Shown piece after piece: positions 1 to 8,817 of a DNA stretch of 39,077 bases; positions within the stretch are counted from its first letter, which is position 1, and every line of letters begins with the position of its first letter. This DNA is from Kiritimatiellota bacterium (GTDB taxonomy: Bacteria; Verrucomicrobiota; Kiritimatiellia; CAIQIC01): contig JAPLSZ010000253.1 in the NCBI GenBank assembly GCA_026398385.1, positions 1 to 39,077 of the forward strand, given 5' to 3'. The notes under the pieces are model-generated. The model had not been told where the DNA came from, searched no databases, and worked only from the letters and a program-made list of their open reading frames with translations. The position numbers were made by a program, and so were the translations under genes.

Positions 1-328
1 GGCCAACGGCCCCCGTTGGGGGCCTCTCGGGTTGCGGTCTACCTTGCTGTGCACTGTGAATAGCATGTCGAATAACAACCAAAAAGTGTCAAACGCAAAT
101 CAGGACGTGACACTTCAGCCCCCCCGCATCCCCTCATTCCAAACTTGGCGATCTTCGCAGTGCTATCCACCCAAAGCTTGTTTTTCCGCGAAGATTTTTT
201 GACAGGATTAACAAGATTCTACAGGATTGAAATCATCGCCATGCCAGCCAATCCGTCCATAAACTTACCACTTTTCTGAAAATCCTGTTAATCCTGTCCA
301 AATATTCTTTGGTTGCGGCGCTGCCGCG
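1..328. other. Intergenic region downstream of miaB
   Basis: No reading frame in this stretch looks like a gene. Its only structured content is the foldback repeat annotated separately. The first 190 bases show no promoter, terminator or RNA motif that I recognise, although a gene entering from the left edge could end here. Confidence 0.6.
201..298. repeat. 98-bp foldback dispersed repeat, copy A
   Basis: The element begins with GACAGGATTAACAAGATT and ends with the near-perfect inverse, AATCCTGTTAATCCTGTC (17 of 18 positions pair), so a transcript would fold into a long hairpin. A second copy in the opposite orientation lies at 12605-12703. By eye the outer 26-30 bases at each end are identical between copies, and the differences (about ten plus one gap) are confined to the middle. 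It encodes nothing obvious. A small non-autonomous mobile element or REP-like unit fits best, but no matching transposase is present in the window. Confidence 0.85.
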
Positions 329-1687
329 CTAAGCCTTGGCGGTTAAATGCTTCGGTTGCGGCTTCACCGCCGCTCCCACGAGCGTGAACGGACCGGCCCA
401 TTCGATTTCGACGTCCGTCAACTGCCCGAGCAGATCTTCCGTGGCCGGGAAGTATACCAGCTTGTACTGGGGCGTGCGACCCCACCAGCGGTCGCGTTTT
501 TCGTCGCGGCCCTCGACCAGCACGCGGACGGTCCGGCCGACATACGCCTGGTGCTTTTCCGTCAGGATGCGCCGGTGCTGGTCTTCCAGCAGCAGGCGCC
601 GTCGCTCCTTTTCGTCGGCCGGCACATCGTCGGGCAGCCGGCGCGCGGCGTAGGTTTCCGGCCGCGGGGAGTAGGGCGCGATGTGCAGGAAGTCGAGGCG
701 CAGCTCTTCCAGCAGCCGGCAGGTGTCCATGAACTGCGCCTCGGTTTCGCCGGGAAAGCCGACGATGATGTCGCTGTTGATGCCGGCATCCGGAAGGCGC
801 TGCCGGATGCGCGCCACCAGTTCCCGGAATTGCCGGACCGTGTAGCCGCGGCGCATGGCCGCCAGCACGCCGTCGTGGCCGGACTGCAAGGGGACTTCCA
901 GATAGGGCTGGACCTTTTCAATCCGCGCGACGGCGTCGAGCAGGCGGTCGGTCACCCATTGGGGGTGGCTGGTGAGAAAGCGGATGCGCCAAATCCCCGC
1001 GATGTGCGCGGCGTCCGCCAGCAGGCCGGCGAGGTCAGCGCCGTCGCCCAGGTCGAGTCCGTAGCGGTCCACGATCTGGCCCAGCAGCGTCACCTCGCGC
1101 ACGCCCTGATCCGCCAGGCGGCGGATTTCCTCCAGGATGTCCTGCGGCGGCCGGCTGCGCTCCGGCCCGCGGCGGTAGGGGATGACGCAGAATGCGTAGG
1201 CGTGCGAGCAGCCCAGCACCGCCGGCACCTGCGCGGTGACGGTGCGGCCCTGCGCGGAGGGCGGCAGCGCGGGCGCGGCGTCGGCGTCCGGCGCGACGCG
1301 TCGCAAGGCTTGGCGGGCCGCCGCGTCGAGGTCGTGGGGGCGCAGTAACTCCAGCAACGCCGCGGGGTCGGACGGCGGGAGGAAGACATCCACGAAGGGC
1401 CATTGCGCGCGCAGGGCCGGGCCGGCCTGGCGGCCGACCAGGCAGCCCATCACGGTCAGGATCAGCTCCGGGCGCCGTTGTTTGAACGCCCGCCAGTTGT
1501 CCAGTACGCGGAGGATTTTATCCTCGGCCTGCTGGCGGATGACGCACGTGTTCATGACGAGCACGTCCGCCGCCTCGGCGCGATCGGTGGGCGTCAGGCC
1601 CAGGCTTTCGAGCTGCGCTGCCAGCCCGCGGGTGTCGGCCGCGTTCATCTGGCAGCCGATGGTCCACAGGTGGTAGGTGCGCGGCAT
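329..1687 (-). CDS. miaB: MiaB-type tRNA methylthiotransferase with a substituted radical-SAM cysteine
   Basis: This is a 452-residue member of the MiaB/RimO methylthiotransferase family, which uses two Fe-S clusters to convert i6A37 to ms2i6A37 in tRNA. The N-terminal UPF0004 domain keeps its three cluster cysteines (C12 in TIGCQMN, C48 in MNTC, C82 in VMGC). The radical-SAM loop, expected as CxxxCxxC, reads C160-SHA-Y164-AF-C167, so the middle ligand of the SAM cluster is tyrosine. A TRAM-like RNA-binding domain closes the protein (about residues 385-445). The start MPRTYHLWTIGCQMN matches the family N-terminus. An upstream in-frame extension is ignored because a promoter (TTGAAA/TAGACT) ends 8 nt before this ATG. 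Family assignment is firm, but activity is doubtful unless the substitution is a sequence error. Confidence 0.9.
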   Translation of the reverse strand: MPRTYHLWTIGCQMNAADTRGLAAQLESLGLTPTDRAEAADVLVMNTCVIRQQAEDKILRVLDNWRAFKQRRPELILTVMGCLVGRQAGPALRAQWPFVDVFLPPSDPAALLELLRPHDLDAAARQALRRVAPDADAAPALPPSAQGRTVTAQVPAVLGCSHAYAFCVIPYRRGPERSRPPQDILEEIRRLADQGVREVTLLGQIVDRYGLDLGDGADLAGLLADAAHIAGIWRIRFLTSHPQWVTDRLLDAVARIEKVQPYLEVPLQSGHDGVLAAMRRGYTVRQFRELVARIRQRLPDAGINSDIIVGFPGETEAQFMDTCRLLEELRLDFLHIAPYSPRPETYAARRLPDDVPADEKERRRLLLEDQHRRILTEKHQAYVGRTVRVLVEGRDEKRDRWWGRTPQYKLVYFPATEDLLGQLTDVEIEWAGPFTLVGAAVKPQPKHLTAKA

Positions 1688-1695
1688 CGCGCGGC

Positions 1696-1723
1696 AGTCT
1701 AACCCGCCCGGCCGCGTTTTCAA
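1696..1723 (-). promoter_or_regulatory. Sigma70-type promoter of miaB, leaderless geometry
   Basis: A TTGAAA -35 box and a TAGACT -10 box are separated by 16 bp. The -10 ends 8 nt before the miaB ATG, so transcription would start at or next to the start codon. No Shine-Dalgarno is present. The element lies in the short gap after the four-helix-bundle gene, so miaB may be transcribed independently of the upstream cluster. Confidence 0.5.
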
Positions 1724-1770
1724 GGCCGGGCTGCGCCGGCCCTGCGCGGCGCCGGTGGCTCGGGCCCGCG

Positions 1771-2538
1771 TTATATATCCACCAGGCCCTTGCAATCGGG
1801 GTAGCCGGAGCAGCCCCAGAATTGTTTTCCGGCTCTTTGGCCCTTCTGGGCGGTGCGTAGCACCATGGCCTGGCCGCAGGCGGGGCACGCGGGAATGGAA
1901 TCCGGTCGCTCCGACCGATCGGTCGAATCCGACGGATGACCGTTCTTCTTGCGGTTACGTTCAGCGAGGCGGGCGGTGGCCAGTTGCTCGCTGTAGCCGC
2001 CGTCTGCGACAAACTGCGCCTCCAGCGCCGCGATCTGTTTGTCGAGCAGGTAGTTGGTCTGGTTGATCAGGCAGAGCAGGGCATTCGCCCGCAGGGCAGG
2101 GTCCTCATGATCGAGCCAAGGGGCGTAGAGCGCGTGGCGCTGTTCGTCGGAGAGATCCGACGTATCGGCCGGCTCCGTCGGATGGGCCGGATGCTGCTGC
2201 CCGATCCGGCGAACGGCCAGCGCCTCGGGGTCATCCGGTTCCCATTTTCTCAGATGGCGGTGCCGCAAAAAGTCTTCATAGTCGAGCAGCAGTTCCTCCA
2301 GGCTGGAGCGCGCGACGTTGACCAGCCGCAGCTCGGTCTGCGAGGAGGTGGCGGAAGCGCGGCTGCCCTCGGCGATATTTTGCCGGCCACTCCGCGCGGC
2401 TTGGACCATTTGATCGCTCATGCGCGAGCGCGGTTCCAGGTAACGCTCGCAGAACCAGTAGGTGGCATCGTAGATGATAGTGTCTGTTTGAAAGCTGCGC
2501 AACTCGCGATAGCCGCCGCTGGGCCTGAGCTTGGGCAT
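1771..2538 (-). CDS. Four-helix-bundle suffix domain protein with C-terminal C4 zinc finger
   Basis: This 255-residue protein opens with a 23S-rRNA-IVS-like four-helix bundle (about residues 10-98, including GRQNIAEGS and SLEELLLDYEDFLR). A second helical segment of the 'suffix' type follows (about 132-195). A topoisomerase-I-like C4 zinc ribbon ends it (C218, C221, C243, C249; CPACG and GCSGYPDCKG). Ser/Asp/Thr/Pro-rich linkers at about 115-132 and 200-215 separate the modules. Its biochemical function is unknown; the zinc ribbon suggests nucleic-acid binding. The chosen ATG has an AGGAG site 7 nt upstream and lies 10 nt after the glycosyltransferase stop, so the genes are probably co-transcribed. 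Genes of this kind are often found among dispersed repeats, which fits the repeat-rich setting here (recalled, not checked). Confidence 0.8.
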   Translation of the reverse strand: MPKLRPSGGYRELRSFQTDTIIYDATYWFCERYLEPRSRMSDQMVQAARSGRQNIAEGSRASATSSQTELRLVNVARSSLEELLLDYEDFLRHRHLRKWEPDDPEALAVRRIGQQHPAHPTEPADTSDLSDEQRHALYAPWLDHEDPALRANALLCLINQTNYLLDKQIAALEAQFVADGGYSEQLATARLAERNRKKNGHPSDSTDRSERPDSIPACPACGQAMVLRTAQKGQRAGKQFWGCSGYPDCKGLVDI

Positions 2539-2548
2539 GGTTGGTCTC

Positions 2549-3606
2549 CTACGTTGCCGACAGGAAGTCGGCAAGCAGCGCGCGGACTTCGGCCGCGACC
2601 GGCCGGGCGAGCAGTTCGGCCACGCGGCGCTGCTGCGACTGAAGGATTTCCGCGCGCAGCGGCTGGTCGTCGAGCACGCGGTGGATCAGCTCGGCGAGTT
2701 CCGGGGCCTTGAGCTCCTCGTAGAGCACGCCGGCCTGGCCCAGCGCTTCGGGCGTGCCGCCGGCGTGGCGCGCGATCACGGGCACGCCGTGGTACATGGC
2801 CTCGACCAGCGGCGCTCCGTAGCCTTCGTGCGCGCTGGTGGAGACGAACACGTCCGCCTGCCGGTAGTACGCGATCAGGCCGGCGGGCGATTCGGCAGAT
2901 CCAGGTCGCCGACCAGCATCTTGAGCATGGTAAAATAACGCGGACAGCTCCGATTGGAACCGACGATGATCAGGCGGCTGAAGGGATTGATCCGGTAATG
3001 ATAAAACGCGAAGGCCCAGATCAAATCCTCCAGGCGCTTGTTCGGCGCGATGCGGCCGATGCACAACAGCGTTTTTAACGCCGCGCGGGCCAGGGCGGTC
3101 ACGCGGTAATCCGGGGTGATATCCATCGGCGCCCGGTCGAAAATCAGCGGGCAGACGCGCACGCCGGGCGTCCCCAGCGTGGTCAGGTCATCGGCATCGT
3201 ATTGCGACACGGCCCAGACCGCGTCGGTGCGCCGGGCGAGCGCGGCGACCTGCGCGTGGGCGTCGGCGAGCTGGCGGGCGACGTCGTCGTCGAACCCGCG
3301 GAAATACTCCGGCGGCGTGATGTTGTGATAGACTAGGATTTTGCGCGCGGCGACGGCGGCGAACGCGTCCGCCGCCGGCGAGGCCAGGCCATAGTGATGG
3401 AGGACCACGTCGCCGGCGCCGCCGGCGTATTCCGCCAGCGGCCGGCAGTCGCCGCGGAGCGTCGGCGAGACGTGCGCCGGATCGGCGAAGATGTCCGCGG
3501 CGTGGCCCCAGCGGCGGAAGAGGTCGCGCAGGATGACAGCCTGACGCGAAATGGCGTCGCCATCGGCATAGCCGGCGAGCAACTGGTCTAGGCGGGGCTG
3601 GTGCAT
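2549..3606 (-). pseudogene. GT4-type glycosyltransferase broken by deletion/frameshift
   Basis: Two overlapping frames together make one GT-B retaining glycosyltransferase. The first carries the N-terminal half (MHQPRLDQLL, HHYGLASP, LVYHNITPPEYF) and the start of the UDP-sugar domain up to LDLPN. The second resumes at PAGLIAYYRQADVFVS and holds the E-x7-E donor-binding motif in SAHEGYGAPLVEAM. The break lies at about 2887-2890. Related enzymes have about eight more residues between these two motifs, so some 22 nt are probably missing, shifting the frame. The position directly after wzm-wzt and the N-terminal GDAIS motif fit an O-antigen or capsule sugar transferase. Alternatives are an assembly error or a real inactivated gene. 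Programmed frameshifting is unlikely because residues are also missing. Confidence 0.75.
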
Positions 3607-3643
3607 AAATTGTTTCTTACCACAGAGGTTGCAGAGGAATTAT

Positions 3644-4075
3644 TCATTCTTTCTTTTGTTCCAGAGCGGCGAGACGCTGACGCAATTCGCGCAGTTCCGC
3701 ATCGCGCTGCCGATGTTCGAATTCCAGCGCGCTGGTGTAGAGATGGTTGATCATGTTCTGGCGGCCGGTGACGCGGTTGTGCTGGTAGCGCAGCACCTTC
3801 CACAGCACGGCCTTGATCTGCGCCGCGACAGCGCCGGCGGGCCCCGGTCGGCGCGGGATATCAAACGGCAGCGTGTCCACGTTGTCGCGGTAGCGCAGCA
3901 GCCGCAGCAGTTCGGCGAGGTAGTCGGCCTCGGAGGCCGATTCCCGCAGGCGCAGGGCGCTGATGCTCTCCGGCAGCACGGCGGGCTTCGGGCCGGCGGG
4001 CCGTCCGGCGGCGGCGGCCCGCAGGGCGGCGCCGAGGTCGGCGGTACGATCCTGGCCTGCGATGACGATTTTCAT
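3644..4075 (-). CDS. Small coiled-coil protein of the Wzm/Wzt cluster
   Basis: I cannot assign this 143-residue protein to a named family with certainty. It begins MKIVIAGQDRT, has an Ala/Pro-rich middle, and then a segment with the pattern LPFDIPRRPGPAG, AQIKAVLWKVLRYQHN and GRQNMINHLYTSALEFE. It ends in a charged heptad-like helix (residues about 115-143). A similar hydrophobic stretch followed by 'N...Q...N' residues occurs N-terminal to the catalytic domain of some methyltransferases and glycosyltransferases in O-antigen clusters, so it may be a detached membrane-association or oligomerisation module. Its ATG overlaps the wzt stop codon by 4 nt (ATGA), indicating translational coupling to the exporter. 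The glycosyltransferase starts 37 nt downstream. Confidence 0.65.
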   Translation of the reverse strand: MKIVIAGQDRTADLGAALRAAAAGRPAGPKPAVLPESISALRLRESASEADYLAELLRLLRYRDNVDTLPFDIPRRPGPAGAVAAQIKAVLWKVLRYQHNRVTGRQNMINHLYTSALEFEHRQRDAELRELRQRLAALEQKKE

Positions 4076-5256
4076 GGCGCGGGTTTTAGCTCCCAGGCGG
4101 TGTTGAGGTGAAAGACGCCCTTGTGTTCCGAGGCGTCCTTGACGATGAATGGATGCAGATCCTCCTGGCGATGGTATTGGACGGCATGATCCCACGAATG
4201 GATGGACAGGGACAGGAAAAACCGGCCCGCCATGAGCGTCAGCGGGTTGATGGTCAGGCGGATTACGCCGTCGCCCGCGACGGCCGCGATCGGATATTGG
4301 GCGATCTGGGTGTTCGAGCCGAAGACATAGAAGCCGTTGCCGGTCTTGAGATTGAACCCGAAGACCGGCTTTTCGACACGGCGCTGGGCGCGGTAGTACA
4401 CCTCGACGGTCAGCGGCTGGCCGGTGGCGAAGGTGACCGCCTCGCGGCCGTCGGCATCGAGCAGCCGCACCTGCCGGATCTCGACCTCCCGGGTGCCGTG
4501 CTCTTCGACATTGAGCTGGCCGAGGCGGACCATATAGGACCGCAGGTAGGCAAAGATCACCTCGCCCGGTTTGCCGCGCTGGATCAGGTGGCCGTCATGG
4601 ATGAGAAAGACCTCGTCGCAGAACTCCTCGACCAGGTCCAGCGCGTGGGACACGAACAGGATGGTCTTGCCGCGCTTCTGAAAGTCGCGGATGCGGTCGA
4701 GGCACTTCATCTGGAAGGCCATATCGCCGACGGCCAGCACCTCGTCAATCAGCAGGATATCCGGGTCCATCTCGATGGCGACGGAGAAGGCCAGGCGGAC
4801 GTACATGCCGCTGGAGTAATGCTTCACCGGCATGTCGATGAATTCGCGCAGGCCGGCGAAATTCACGATCGCGTCGAACCGCTGGCGGACATCCTCGCGC
4901 GGGATGCCGAGGATGGCGGCGTTGAGGAAGACGTTCTCGCGGCCGGAGAGATCGGGATGGAAGCCCGCGCCCAACTCGAGCAGGGAGGAAATCCGGCCCG
5001 TGGCGCGCACCGAGCCTTCCGTTGGCGTGATGGTGCCGGTGACCAGCCCGAGCAGCGAGCTCTTGCCCGAGCCGTTGGGGCCCACCACGCCGATGGTCTG
5101 GCCGCGCGCGACCGTGAAGTTCACGTCGCGCAGCGCCCAGAAGATCTCCGCCGCGCGCCGCACTTCCGCCCGCGACAGCGCGCCGAGCAGCGTGGGCAGG
5201 CCCAGGCTCTGCCGCCGGTAGCACTTGCCGAGATGTTGGGCTTCGATGGCGGTCAT
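4072..5256 (-). CDS. wzt: Polysaccharide ABC exporter ATPase with carbohydrate-binding C-terminus (Wzt-like)
   Basis: The 394-residue protein is the ATPase of a type-2 ABC exporter that moves finished O-antigen or capsule chains across the inner membrane. The nucleotide-binding domain (about 1-245) has Walker A GPNGSGKS at 59-66, the exporter-type signature YSSGM at 147-151, Walker B ILLIDE at 167-172 and the switch histidine H204. Residues about 255-394 form the beta-rich Wzt C-terminal domain that, in the O9a/O12-type systems, recognises the modified chain end. This points to the chain-terminator-dependent export route. It overlaps the permease gene by 4 nt upstream and the small coiled-coil gene by 4 nt downstream. 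Confidence 0.92.
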   Translation of the reverse strand: MTAIEAQHLGKCYRRQSLGLPTLLGALSRAEVRRAAEIFWALRDVNFTVARGQTIGVVGPNGSGKSSLLGLVTGTITPTEGSVRATGRISSLLELGAGFHPDLSGRENVFLNAAILGIPREDVRQRFDAIVNFAGLREFIDMPVKHYSSGMYVRLAFSVAIEMDPDILLIDEVLAVGDMAFQMKCLDRIRDFQKRGKTILFVSHALDLVEEFCDEVFLIHDGHLIQRGKPGEVIFAYLRSYMVRLGQLNVEEHGTREVEIRQVRLLDADGREAVTFATGQPLTVEVYYRAQRRVEKPVFGFNLKTGNGFYVFGSNTQIAQYPIAAVAGDGVIRLTINPLTLMAGRFFLSLSIHSWDHAVQYHRQEDLHPFIVKDASEHKGVFHLNTAWELKPAP

Positions 5257-6053
5257 AACACGTCGGCGAAAAAGCGTTGCTTCCGTTCAAATACGCGCAG
5301 CACGATCACGCCCGCGAGCAGCGGCCAGAGCCAGCCCGCCACGGCCGCCGCCGTCATGGGCAGCGGCGCGCCGGGCACCTGCAGCGCGCGGTAGGCGGTG
5401 ATGATCAGCGCCATGGGGTTCAGCAGGTACAGGTCGCCGACCCACGGCATGTCCGCCGCCGCGCTGCGCACCAGCTCGAGCGGATACATCACCGGGCTCA
5501 TGAAGAACCACGCGCTCAGGATCAGGCCGGCGAGGTGCGACGTGTCGCGGTAATACACGTTGGCGGCAGAGACCACCAGCGCCAGTTCCAGGTTGAACAG
5601 CGTCTGGTAGAGTATCACGACCGGCAGGGCCAGCGTCCAGCCGCTCAGCAGGGTGTGCTTGTACCACAGGAACAGCGCCACCAGCGGCAGTTGCACAAGC
5701 AGGGTCAGCAGAAAGTTCACCAGCGATGCGAGCACCACGGTCGTCGGCAGGATGATCCGCGGGAAGAACACCTTCTTCACCAGCGTGGCATTGCCCGTAA
5801 AGGCGTGCAGGCCCCCGTTGACGCACTGCGTGGTGAACTGCCAGGCGAAGACGCCGATGATGATGTCCTCCAGGGCAATGCCGCGGCCGCCCAGCAGGCG
5901 CAGGAAGAAAATGTAGATCGCCGCCATGAACAGCGGATTCAGCACCGTCCAGAGGAAGCCCAGCGCCGAACCCTGGTAGCGGCTTTTGAGATCGCGGGCC
6001 ACCAGGTTGGCCACCAGGTCGCGATAGGCGGCTAGTGTGCGGATCAGGTTCAT
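5253..6053 (-). CDS. wzm: Polysaccharide ABC exporter permease (Wzm-like)
   Basis: This 266-residue ABC-2 type membrane protein has about six hydrophobic segments and the family's cytoplasmic entry ([21 protein letters not shown]), followed by [12 protein letters not shown] and a late [14 protein letters not shown] segment. It forms the transmembrane channel for the polysaccharide moved by Wzt. The reading frame is open far upstream, through the antisense strand of clpB, but the family N-terminus and a promoter whose -10 lies 9 nt before this ATG fix the start. There is no Shine-Dalgarno. It is the first gene of the export cluster and is divergent from clpB. Confidence in function is high; the polysaccharide exported is unknown. 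Confidence 0.92.
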   Translation of the reverse strand: MNLIRTLAAYRDLVANLVARDLKSRYQGSALGFLWTVLNPLFMAAIYIFFLRLLGGRGIALEDIIIGVFAWQFTTQCVNGGLHAFTGNATLVKKVFFPRIILPTTVVLASLVNFLLTLLVQLPLVALFLWYKHTLLSGWTLALPVVILYQTLFNLELALVVSAANVYYRDTSHLAGLILSAWFFMSPVMYPLELVRSAAADMPWVGDLYLLNPMALIITAYRALQVPGAPLPMTAAAVAGWLWPLLAGVIVLRVFERKQRFFADVL

Positions 6054-6062
6054 CGGCGCATA

Positions 6063-6091
6063 GATATAGCGCAATGCGGGGCGGCGGACAA
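6063..6091 (-). promoter_or_regulatory. Promoter of the wzm-wzt cluster, leaderless geometry
   Basis: A TTGTCC -35 box and a TATATC -10 box are separated by 17 bp, in an otherwise GC-rich stretch. The -10 ends 9 nt before the wzm ATG, so the 5' leader would be only 1-3 nt and wzm would be translated from a practically leaderless mRNA. Confidence 0.5.
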
Positions 6092-6173
6092 GGCATGGTT
6101 CGGCGTTGAACATTTGCTGTCGCCTCCCGGTCAAAACGCTATACTGCCCATCAGGGCGAAGGGAGCTGAGCGC

Positions 6174-8795
6174 ATGGCCTTGGACAAATTGACGATCAAA
6201 GCGCAGGAGGCGCTGCGGGCCGCGCAGCGTTTGGCGGAGCACCGCCGGCACAGCGAAGTGGACGTGGAGCACCTGCTGTTGGCCCTGATGGAACAAGCCG
6301 ACGGGGTGGTGCCGCCGCTGCTGGACAAGCTCGGCATACCGCCGGAGCCGCTGCGCCGGGCGCTCGACGAGGCGCTCACCGCCCGCGCGCAGGTGGAGGG
6401 CGCGACGGCGGAGCGTCCGCTCTCCGCCGCGCTGCGCCACGCGCTCGATGCGGCCGGCACGCTCGCGGCCAAGATGAAGGACGAGTATATCAGCGCCGAG
6501 CACCTGCTGCTGGCGGTCATCCAGTCGAAAGGCGCGGCGGCCGCCAAGCTGGCGGCGCAGGCGGGCCTGACGGCCGAGGCGGTGCTCCAGGCGCTGCAGA
6601 GCGTCCGCGGCCACCAGCGCGTCACCGACGCCAACCCGGAGGACAAGTACGAGACCCTGAAAAAATACGGCCGCGACCTGACTGCGGCGGCGCGGCAGGG
6701 CCAGCTCGATCCGGTGATCGGCCGTGACAACGAAATCCGGCGCGTGATCCAGGTGCTGTCGCGCCGCACGAAGAACAATCCGGTGCTGATCGGCGAGCCG
6801 GGCGTGGGCAAGACGGCGATCGCCGAGGGGCTGGCCCGGCGGATCGTCGCCGGCGATGTGCCGGAAGGGCTGAAAAACAAGCGCGTGATCGCGCTGGACC
6901 TGGGGGCGATGATCGCCGGCGCGAAATACCGCGGCGAATTCGAGGACCGCTTCAAGGCCTTCCTGAAGGAAGTCACCGGGGCCCAGGGCGAGATCATCCT
7001 GTTCATCGACGAACTGCACACGCTGGTCGGCGCCGGCGGCGCGGAAGGCGCGGTGGACGCCGCGAACATGATCAAGCCGCCGCTGGCGCGGGGCGAGTTG
7101 CGGTGCGTGGGCGCGACGACGCTGAACGAATACCGCAAGTACGTCGAAAAGGATGCGGCCCTGGAACGCCGCTTCCAGCCGGTGCGGGTGGAGGAGCCGA
7201 CCGTCGAGGCGACCGTGGCGATCCTGCGCGGCCTGAAGGAGCGCTACGAGGTGCATCACGGCGTGCGCATCCAGGACGGCGCGCTGGTGGCGGCGGCGAA
7301 GCTGTCGCAGCGCTACATCGCCGACCGCTTTCTGCCGGACAAGGCCATCGACCTGGTGGACGAGGCCGCCAGCCGGCTGCGCATGGAGATCGACAGCCTG
7401 CCGGTGGAAATCGACGAAGTGGAGCGCCGCATCCTGCAGCTCGACATCGAGCGCGCGGCGCTGAAGAAGGACCAGGATGCCGCCGCCCGGGAGCGCCTGG
7501 GCAAGCTGGAGCAGGAGCTCGCCGGGCTGCGCGCGCGCAGCCGGACAATGAAGCTGCACTGGCAGAAGGAGAAGTCCCACATCGCCGAAATCCGGAAGCA
7601 GACCGCCGCCTTGGACGCGCTGCGCGCCGCGGCCGAAAGCGCCAAGCGCACCAACCAGCTCGACCAGGCGGCGGAGATCGTGTATGGCCGCATCCCCCAG
7701 ACCGAGCGGGAGATCAAGCACGCGCAGGATCAGCTGGCGCAGCTGCAGGCGGGGCAGCGGATGCTCAAGGAGGAGGTGGATGCCGAGGACATTGCCGAGG
7801 TGGTTTCGGCTTGGGCCCATATTCCGGTCAGCCGCCTGCTGGAGTCCGAGAAGGAGAAACTGCTGCACATGGAGGAGCGCCTGCATCGCCGGGTGGTCGG
7901 CCAGGACGCCGCCGTGGAGTCCGTCGCCCGGGCCATCCGCCGCGCGCGCTCCGGCCTGCAGGATCCGTACCGGCCCATGGGTTCGTTCATCTTCCTCGGC
8001 CCGACCGGCGTCGGCAAAACCGAACTCGCCCGGGCGCTGGCGGAGTTCCTGTTCGACGATGAGCATGCCCTTATCCGGATCGACATGTCCGAATTCATGG
8101 AGAAGCACACGGTCAGCCGCCTGATCGGCGCGCCGCCGGGCTACGTGGGCTACGAGGAGGGCGGCTACCTCACCGAACACGTCCGCCGCAAACCCTATGC
8201 CGTCGTGCTCTTCGACGAGATCGAAAAGGCGCATGCCGACGTTTTCAACGTGCTGCTGCAGATCCTCGACGACGGCCGGCTGACCGACGGCCAGGGCCGA
8301 ACGGTGGACTTCACCAACACGCTCTGCATCATGACCAGCAATATCGGCGGCGGCGCGATCCACGACATGCTGGAAAAAAATCCGGAAACCTCCCGCGACA
8401 GCAGCGCCTACGAGCAGATGGAAGCCAAGGTCACCGAACTGCTCCGGCAGGTCTTCCGGCCGGAGTTTCTCAACCGGATCGACGAGATCATCATCTTCCA
8501 CAGTCTCCACCGCGCGCAGCTCCAGCAGATCGTGGAAATCCAGATGCAGCGGGTGGACCGCTATCTGGCGGATCGGAACATCACGCTGACGGTGACCGAC
8601 GGGGCCAAGGCGCTGCTGGCGAATGAAGGGTACGATCCAGCCTATGGCGCGCGGCCGCTCAAGCGGGTGATTCAGCGCCGGGTGCTCGACACGCTGGCGA
8701 CGGAAATCCTGAAGGGGACCGTCCGGGACGGCGACCACGTCACAGCCGACGTGGATTCGAAGCACCGCGCCGAACTGAAGATCAGCAGGACCTAG
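6174..8795 (+). CDS. clpB: ATP-dependent disaggregase ClpB
   Basis: An 873-residue Hsp104/ClpB chaperone, the usual length, that threads aggregated proteins through a hexameric ring with DnaK's help. It contains the paired Clp N-domain repeats (about 1-145), AAA1 with Walker A GEPGVGKT at 207-214 and Walker B LFIDE, and the long coiled-coil M domain (about 395-520) that distinguishes ClpB from ClpA/ClpC. AAA2 has GPTGVGKTE near 608, and the D2-small domain ends in [18 protein letters not shown]. The chosen ATG has GGGAG 9 nt upstream; an earlier in-frame ATG lacks such a site and adds non-homologous residues. A TATACT hexamer about 28 nt upstream may be the -10, but no good -35 or heat-shock promoter was found. 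Confidence 0.97.
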   Translation: MALDKLTIKAQEALRAAQRLAEHRRHSEVDVEHLLLALMEQADGVVPPLLDKLGIPPEPLRRALDEALTARAQVEGATAERPLSAALRHALDAAGTLAAKMKDEYISAEHLLLAVIQSKGAAAAKLAAQAGLTAEAVLQALQSVRGHQRVTDANPEDKYETLKKYGRDLTAAARQGQLDPVIGRDNEIRRVIQVLSRRTKNNPVLIGEPGVGKTAIAEGLARRIVAGDVPEGLKNKRVIALDLGAMIAGAKYRGEFEDRFKAFLKEVTGAQGEIILFIDELHTLVGAGGAEGAVDAANMIKPPLARGELRCVGATTLNEYRKYVEKDAALERRFQPVRVEEPTVEATVAILRGLKERYEVHHGVRIQDGALVAAAKLSQRYIADRFLPDKAIDLVDEAASRLRMEIDSLPVEIDEVERRILQLDIERAALKKDQDAAARERLGKLEQELAGLRARSRTMKLHWQKEKSHIAEIRKQTAALDALRAAAESAKRTNQLDQAAEIVYGRIPQTEREIKHAQDQLAQLQAGQRMLKEEVDAEDIAEVVSAWAHIPVSRLLESEKEKLLHMEERLHRRVVGQDAAVESVARAIRRARSGLQDPYRPMGSFIFLGPTGVGKTELARALAEFLFDDEHALIRIDMSEFMEKHTVSRLIGAPPGYVGYEEGGYLTEHVRRKPYAVVLFDEIEKAHADVFNVLLQILDDGRLTDGQGRTVDFTNTLCIMTSNIGGGAIHDMLEKNPETSRDSSAYEQMEAKVTELLRQVFRPEFLNRIDEIIIFHSLHRAQLQQIVEIQMQRVDRYLADRNITLTVTDGAKALLANEGYDPAYGARPLKRVIQRRVLDTLATEILKGTVRDGDHVTADVDSKHRAELKISRT

Positions 8796-8817
8796 CTGCC
8801 GGTCGGACGCCGGTCCA

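Noticed and set aside
6100-6173. Heat-shock (sigma32-type) promoter or CIRCE element before clpB
   Set aside because: A GTTGAA and a CCCAT string exist but with the wrong spacing, and no CIRCE inverted repeat is present.
8796-8817. Terminator between clpB and the convergent ATP-grasp gene
   Set aside because: The 22-nt gap has a direct repeat (GCCGGTC twice), not an inverted one, and no T tract.
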